Assembly (NCBI RefSeq): GCF_946848805.1
Contig: NZ_CAMPFU010000005.1
Span: 5,976 to 69,975, forward strand
Source: Deinococcus sp. Marseille-Q6407
GTDB taxonomy: Bacteria; Deinococcota; Deinococci; Deinococcales; Deinococcaceae
Length of the DNA stretch: 64,000 bases
Direction of reading: 5' to 3'
Under the pieces are notes generated by a model. That model searched no databases and was not told the origin of the DNA. It was given only the letters and a program-made list of their open reading frames with translations. A program made the translations under genes and the position numbers. Positions within the stretch are counted from its first letter, which is position 1, and every line of letters starts with the position of its first letter. Of the stretch, positions 60,138 through 64,000 are shown one piece after another.

Positions 60138-60587
60138 CTACTGTCCCAAAGCGCGGATGTACTGCAAGGTGTCGCCGTGCAGGGGAGCACCGTGCCAGGT
60201 GGCTTCGCTGGCCGCACTCACGTGTCCATCCGCTACCCGCCAGACCCGCAGAGCGTCGTGCAGACGGTCATAAGCCAGGACGAAGCCGTTGGCAGGGCAG
60301 TCGTGCTGACGGCAACCGGTGATCACGAAGGTGCGTGCATCGTTTTGCAGCTGAGACTGGACATCCATGTTGTGCAGCAGGTGCTGGTAGCCAGCCGGGC
60401 CGATCAGGGCCTGGAGTCTGGCGGCGACGGCGGGTTGCCTGACGAACTGCTCCGGAGCCTGATCGCCCTGCGGAACGATGGCGGGTTGCGTAGCGGTGTT
60501 GAGCACGGGGGCGTAGCCACCGGCCTGAGCGATAGGTGCGGCGGAGCAGAGGGTAAGGGCAGCGAAGGCGAAGAGGAGTTTGTTCAT
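60138..60587 (-). CDS. Ivy-like inhibitor of vertebrate lysozyme
   Basis: 149 aa from ATG 60587, with TATGCT 6 nt upstream (leaderless); an in-frame start at 60650 is less likely. The signal peptide is MNKLLFAFAALTLCSAAPIAQA. The motif VITGCRQHDCPANGFVLAYD contains the conserved C-x-x-H-x-C inhibitory loop of Ivy (CKPHDC in the family). Ivy proteins bind and block c-type lysozyme. It is a periplasmic or secreted protein. Confidence 0.8.
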   Translation of the reverse strand: MNKLLFAFAALTLCSAAPIAQAGGYAPVLNTATQPAIVPQGDQAPEQFVRQPAVAARLQALIGPAGYQHLLHNMDVQSQLQNDARTFVITGCRQHDCPANGFVLAYDRLHDALRVWRVADGHVSAASEATWHGAPLHGDTLQYIRALGQ

Positions 60588-60699
60588 GGCTCTAGCATAT
60601 GTTTTGGGGGCAGACTTCTGGCCGAACTCAGTGGCACACAATGCAAACAACGTGACTCCCCCTTCAAGCCCACTGATTCGATGCTCCCGGCCAGAGGAG

Positions 60700-61842
60700 T
60701 TAGAGGGTTGTGCTGAAAGTCGGAGGATTGCGTGACTCCGCCACGGCGAAGATCAGTTCAATGGCAACTTCGGAGAGATCCTGAGCACTTTCGATGGCCT
60801 GGGGGAAGCGGTGCCGCACGCCGCGTATCAGAGTCTGGTGCAGATGCGGATTGGCCGAGTACAACTCGTAGATGTAGGGCAACCGCTGCCGCATCACAGG
60901 TTGCCAGGAGAGGTCGGGCATCCGGTCACGCTTCAGATGACGGTTGAACTCGGACTCCGAGGGGACCAGGTTCCATAATTCATTGATCGGGTACGTCGTG
61001 ATGGGCACGATGTGATCGACATCGTAGTTCCCGGGATTCAGGGGAACCTCCGTCCAGAAGCACCGCAAGTCCTTGCCTTCCATCATCATCAGCTCGAACT
61101 GGTTGCGTTCCCAGTTCAGCGGTCTGCGGCTGTCCGGCCTGTCGGTCAGGGCCAGGTAGACCTGACCACGATCCATCCCCGATCCGGTTCGGTCGTTCGC
61201 TTCAACGAACATCGCCCATTCGTGAAGACAGAGGGCTTCCACGTAAAGTGAGTAGAACTTGAAACTCTCCCACATCTCGTCACTGATCACGGTCACGAGG
61301 TCTGACAGGTCGGTTTGCGGAAGAGTCACAACCGTGGGAGGCAGTTCGGCCAGCTTTCGAGGTTTGCTGAAGACGCCGTGATTCGAAGGGCCATCTCCAG
61401 CGTAGCGGATAGGTTGCTGGATAGCTTTGATCATGAGCTTGACGCACCTGGCATAGCTGGCCTGCAGTTCAGGAGACAGCTGACCGTTCACCGCTTCCGA
61501 CACCAAGACGATGCCGTCCGAGGGCCGGGCAGAACCGAGATCACTGGCCTGCCAGAGTGCTTTGAGCTGAGTGAGTTCGCGCCTGAACACGACGTCGGCG
61601 GTGCCCTCTCTGAAGCCGCCCTGGTAGACAGGTATCTCCTGGTTCATGAAGGGCCAGTAATACCCGATCCAGAGTTCGGCGATCAGCTTAAGTGAAACGG
61701 CGATACCGGCACCCTGACCTCTGACTCCGGCGTAATTCAGGGCCAGGTCGTTGAGCGCGCGGACGAGAGCAATTTTGTAGTTGTTCGTCTTGCGGTCATG
61801 CTTGAGCACCCGCTGAATGACCTTGACCGCTGCTCCGTCCAT
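60700..61842 (-). CDS. large protein with a C-terminal HNH endonuclease domain
   Basis: 380 aa. An N-terminal ~230 residues look helical (YKIALVRALNDLALNYAGV, AGIAVSLKLIAELWIGYYWPF). HNH motif: NYDVDHIVPITTYPINELWNLVPSESEFNRHLKRDRMP, with D-H, N-x-x-N-L and N/H residues (near 270-305). It ends with a helical region (LSEVAIELIFAVAESRN). HNH proteins of this form often act in defence. The ATG at 61842 lies 18 bp after the sunset-domain gene start region. Confidence 0.75.
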   Translation of the reverse strand: MDGAAVKVIQRVLKHDRKTNNYKIALVRALNDLALNYAGVRGQGAGIAVSLKLIAELWIGYYWPFMNQEIPVYQGGFREGTADVVFRRELTQLKALWQASDLGSARPSDGIVLVSEAVNGQLSPELQASYARCVKLMIKAIQQPIRYAGDGPSNHGVFSKPRKLAELPPTVVTLPQTDLSDLVTVISDEMWESFKFYSLYVEALCLHEWAMFVEANDRTGSGMDRGQVYLALTDRPDSRRPLNWERNQFELMMMEGKDLRCFWTEVPLNPGNYDVDHIVPITTYPINELWNLVPSESEFNRHLKRDRMPDLSWQPVMRQRLPYIYELYSANPHLHQTLIRGVRHRFPQAIESAQDLSEVAIELIFAVAESRNPPTFSTTL

Positions 61843-61859
61843 AGCTGCTTTCTGTTTCT

Positions 61860-62114
61860 TTATCGCTTAGGCGCTCTGAAGCCGGCCTTCTGGGCTTCCT
61901 CCGCACTTTTGTAGCAGCGCTCCGGGTGAGTCTGCTTGTAACTGCGGCTCTGGGGCGTGTGGTAGATGCGTTCACCCTTGCTGTTGATGTTGCCTTTGAC
62001 CGGGTGACTGGCGGGGCAGGTCGTTTTGGTCGCAGGGGCTACACCCAGTTGTGGGGCTTGAGCCTGAACTGGAGCGAGCGCGAAGAGGGCAAGGAAGGGG
62101 AGTAACTTTTTCAC
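61860..62114 (-). CDS. small exported sunset-domain protein
   Basis: 84 aa from GTG 62114, chosen because GGAGGAACCTCCT lies just upstream; an ATG at 62135 is the alternative. Signal peptide VKKLLPFLALFALAPVQA. The mature end VKGNINSKGERIYHTPQS, then THPERCYKSAEEAQKAGF, matches the sunset domain (a small module found near nucleases and transporters, GN-x-x-S-K-G-E-x-I-Y-H...CF-x-x-EAEA). The function is unknown. Confidence 0.75.
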   Translation of the reverse strand: MKKLLPFLALFALAPVQAQAPQLGVAPATKTTCPASHPVKGNINSKGERIYHTPQSRSYKQTHPERCYKSAEEAQKAGFRAPKR

Positions 62115-62131
62115 AGGAGGTTCCTCCATTT

Positions 62132-62620
62132 TCAACGGCAGTAGTCGACGGCTTGCAGCGCTGTGTGAATGCCTTTGGTCGGGAAAGTAAAGGTGACTGG
62201 GCTTAGTCCACCACGGAAGACAGTGGCTGAGAGAGACGACTTTGCGGAATGCATTTCCAGGAAAAGAGCAGCGGTGTAAGAACGGTCCATGGTCCAGACG
62301 GAAAGTTGGCCTGACTGACGATCACGGCGTACGGTGCCATCGGATGTGCCGAGATATTCGCTGTCCCGCGTCCACTGTACGTCTATATGAGGAGAAGCCT
62401 GTTCACTGGCGAGAGCATTCTTGCTGAAGATGGAGATCTCAGGTGCACCGTTTTTGCAGAGGATAGCCAGGTACGTTTTGCCGATGGTGTCGTACCGCTC
62501 ATCGACATAGACCCCCTTAGAGTTGTAGGAGACCTTGCTGCCGGGAATACGGGTGTCGGCCAGGGCAGACGAAGTACATAGGAGTAGAGCGGCGGTATAG
62601 AAGAGCGCTTTTTTCATCAT
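62132..62620 (-). CDS. exported protein of unknown function
   Basis: 162 aa from ATG 62620, which overlaps the upstream TGA (ATGATG context). Signal peptide MMKKALFYTAALLLCTSSALA. The mature part is beta-rich (VSYNSKGVYVDERYD, YLAILCKNGAPEISIF) with two Cys that could pair (CKNG, DYCR end). It is similar in size and layout to the next exported protein. No family recognised. Confidence 0.6.
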   Translation of the reverse strand: MMKKALFYTAALLLCTSSALADTRIPGSKVSYNSKGVYVDERYDTIGKTYLAILCKNGAPEISIFSKNALASEQASPHIDVQWTRDSEYLGTSDGTVRRDRQSGQLSVWTMDRSYTAALFLEMHSAKSSLSATVFRGGLSPVTFTFPTKGIHTALQAVDYCR

Positions 62621-63123
62621 TTCACACAGTAATTTACCCATGGAGCAACTCCTGGCGTCCCATAACGGCTCATGCGGACCGCAGTATACGGACCGGATTC
62701 TGTATATCCCCGGTCGAAAACCAGTTTCATGGGTCCGAAGCTGGTGGCTTTCACCGTTGGACCGAGGTCGTTGTACACCCTTAGGAAGGACTTGATGTCG
62801 CTCTTACGGTCTGCCGAAAGGTTGAAGCAGGTCTTGGCGATGCGCGCCACGTTATCTCCAAGCAGATCCAGCTCAGCGACCGATAGGGAGGAGCGGAAGG
62901 TCAGCAGGTAGATCTCGTCCAGGCGACCGGCTTTCACGTTGCTGTAGTACGCCACTCCCATGGTCATGTCCTTGCCGGCGCTGGTCCGTTTACCGACCAT
63001 CAGCATGTTGTTGTCCAAACGTACCTGTCTTCCACTGCCCTGCATCAGCTCACGGATAGGGGTCGATCCTGCGGAGGCGGAGGTGGCGAGCAGTAAGGCT
63101 GCCGTGAAAAGGAGGTTTCGCAT
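62617..63123 (-). CDS. exported protein of unknown function
   Basis: 168 aa from ATG 63123 with AGGA upstream. Signal peptide MRNLLFTAALLLATSASA. The mature part ends NYCVK and carries one earlier Cys (KTCFNLSADRKSD), the same two-Cys arrangement as the neighbour at 62132. The two genes overlap and were probably a duplicated pair or a binary secreted system. No family recognised. Confidence 0.6.
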   Translation of the reverse strand: MRNLLFTAALLLATSASAGSTPIRELMQGSGRQVRLDNNMLMVGKRTSAGKDMTMGVAYYSNVKAGRLDEIYLLTFRSSLSVAELDLLGDNVARIAKTCFNLSADRKSDIKSFLRVYNDLGPTVKATSFGPMKLVFDRGYTESGPYTAVRMSRYGTPGVAPWVNYCVK

Positions 63124-63267
63124 ACTTTTTATCCTGACACTTTTCGCATGCAGTGGAGAGAAAATTTGCTGCCGCTTCCTCCAGCAATCCTGTCGGATGG
63201 CCTTTCTCCCTGTTGTGGATCCAGGTAAGGATTCCTGGCTTCTAGGAAAGTTGAGAATTCATCGCTC

Positions 63268-63375
63268 TCACTCCACATCATCCAGCTGCCGTTTCGGCTG
63301 ACGGTAGGTGAAGTTCAGGGTGTCCCCAGCGGCGATGACCCGTTCTATTTCTGCAGTCAGGGCTCGGCCTTGCAT
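63268..63375 (-). CDS. possible C-terminal coding remnant
   Basis: 35 codons from ATG 63375 read MQGRALTAEIERVIAAGD then TLNFTYRQPKRQLDDVE before TGA. An upstream in-frame stretch (TLAYHLSGCG) continues for 10 codons to a stop. It looks like the end of a real protein, but no start or family can be given. The remainder of 63124-63477 holds nothing I can call. Confidence 0.25.
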   Translation of the reverse strand: MQGRALTAEIERVIAAGDTLNFTYRQPKRQLDDVE

Positions 63376-63477
63376 CCCGCAGCCGCTCAAATGGTAAGCC
63401 AGGGTGCGCTACGTAGGCCGGACTATACGCAACTCACCGTCTCTTTCCCTGCCGGTCCAGTGCGCGTGCCGTGTTTA

Positions 63478-64000
63478 TTGATAACGGCGTAAGTATGCGC
63501 TGCTAAACTCTAGGGACCGTGGAATGGCAACCGAACCAATATTCTCGTGCCCAACTTGAGGAGCGGCGTCTGGCTGCTACCGAGTGGCTGCAGCAAGGCA
63601 GCCACACACACCGCGAAATTGCTGCTCACTTCGGCGTCTCCGTGCTCACGGTGACTTCTTGGAGTGCTCGGCTCAGAAAGAAGGGAAGCTTGCAAGCGAC
63701 GGTCAGCTCTGGTCGTCCTGCTCGGCTGACTGAGTCTCAGCACGACCAGCTTCGCACCCTCCTGCGGGAGGGTGCTCTGCAGCATGGGTTTCCTGACGAA
63801 ACTTGGACGACAAAACGCGTGGCAGAGCTGATCGGGCGGCACTTCGAGGTGTGGTACCACCATGATCACGTCCGTAAAATCCTACGAAAGTTGGGGTTCA
63901 GCCCACAGATGCCAGATGGGCGGGCTGCTGAGCGGAACGAACTTCGGATTGCATCCTGGCGGGAACAGGTGCTCCCGGAGTTGGAAAAAAAAGGTCGCTG
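63478..64000 (+). mobile_element. IS630-family element, copy 2, cut by the window end
   Basis: Starts with TTGATAACGGCGTAAGT after a TA (63476-63477). The sequence is identical to the other copy's right end. It runs off the edge. Confidence 0.92.
63519..64000 (+). CDS. IS630-family transposase, first frame (partial at window end)
   Basis: 160 codons from GTG match the first frame of copy 1 residue for residue where checked (EWQPNQYSRAQLEERRL, HREIAAHFGVSVLTV), ending at the A8 slippage run. The last base of the stop and the catalytic frame lie outside the window. Confidence 0.9.
   Translation, partial: MEWQPNQYSRAQLEERRLAATEWLQQGSHTHREIAAHFGVSVLTVTSWSARLRKKGSLQATVSSGRPARLTESQHDQLRTLLREGALQHGFPDETWTTKRVAELIGRHFEVWYHHDHVRKILRKLGFSPQMPDGRAAERNELRIASWREQVLPELEKKGR

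Overview
The window looks like part of a Deinococcus plasmid or megaplasmid. The evidence is a high-GC backbone, an iteron-type replication origin with a RepA-like initiator, a divergent ParA/ParB pair next to duplicated 18-bp palindromes, a lexA/imuB/dnaE2 mutagenesis operon like the one described in Deinococcus deserti, and at least a dozen genes whose start codon lies 5-7 nt after a TANNNT box. That last arrangement is the leaderless-mRNA signature known in Deinococcus. Genus is inferred from these traits; no rRNA or other marker is present.

Layout. (1) 1-15.0 kb: a minus-strand train of about 18 small, overlapping phage-like or element-like genes (ParB/methyltransferase fusion, VRR-NUC nuclease, MazG-like proteins, winged-helix and zinc-ribbon proteins, a replication-organiser-like first gene). 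It is interrupted at 1-5.9 kb by a defence-like cargo: a single-chain MmeI-type restriction-modification enzyme, TcmP, and a three-Cys Gp37/Gp68 radical-SAM-like protein. (2) 15.3-41.3 kb: an IS-riddled zone with five copies (one partial) of a 1151-bp IS4/IS701-like element, two inverted copies of a 1206-bp IS4-family element, an IS982-like element and an IS1-like element. Between them lie an intact EcoRI-like restriction-modification pair in AT-rich DNA, an OLD-family nuclease, a resolvase, several lipoproteins, and many broken genes: lexA N-terminus, AbrB/Doc toxin-antitoxin, MmeI-like enzyme, two SNF2 helicase pieces, topA, HU, and a CBS-like tail. (3) 41.4-46.4 kb: an intact Doc toxin-antitoxin pair, a secreted 5'-nucleotidase, ten iterons and repA. 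(4) 46.4-52.8 kb: the lexA-imuB-dnaE2 operon, whose lexA is split by an IS630-family element. (5) 52.9-55.2 kb: parAB with putative parS. (6) 55.2-63.5 kb: a secreted nuclease, an exported beta-propeller-like protein, an XPB helicase/Bax1 nuclease operon with a small third gene, an Ivy-like lysozyme inhibitor, an HNH nuclease, and small exported proteins. (7) 63.5-64 kb: the start of a second IS630 copy.

How it fits together: repA/iterons and parAB supply plasmid maintenance. Restriction-modification, OLD, TcmP and toxin-antitoxin genes form a decaying defence and stability island. The imuB/dnaE2 and XPB/Bax1 operons supply DNA-damage functions. The most distinctive points are the EcoRI-like system, the IS630 insertion that would restore a 203-aa LexA on exact excision (so the mutagenesis operon may be deregulated), the XPB-Bax1-small protein operon, and the MmeI/TcmP/three-Cys cargo.
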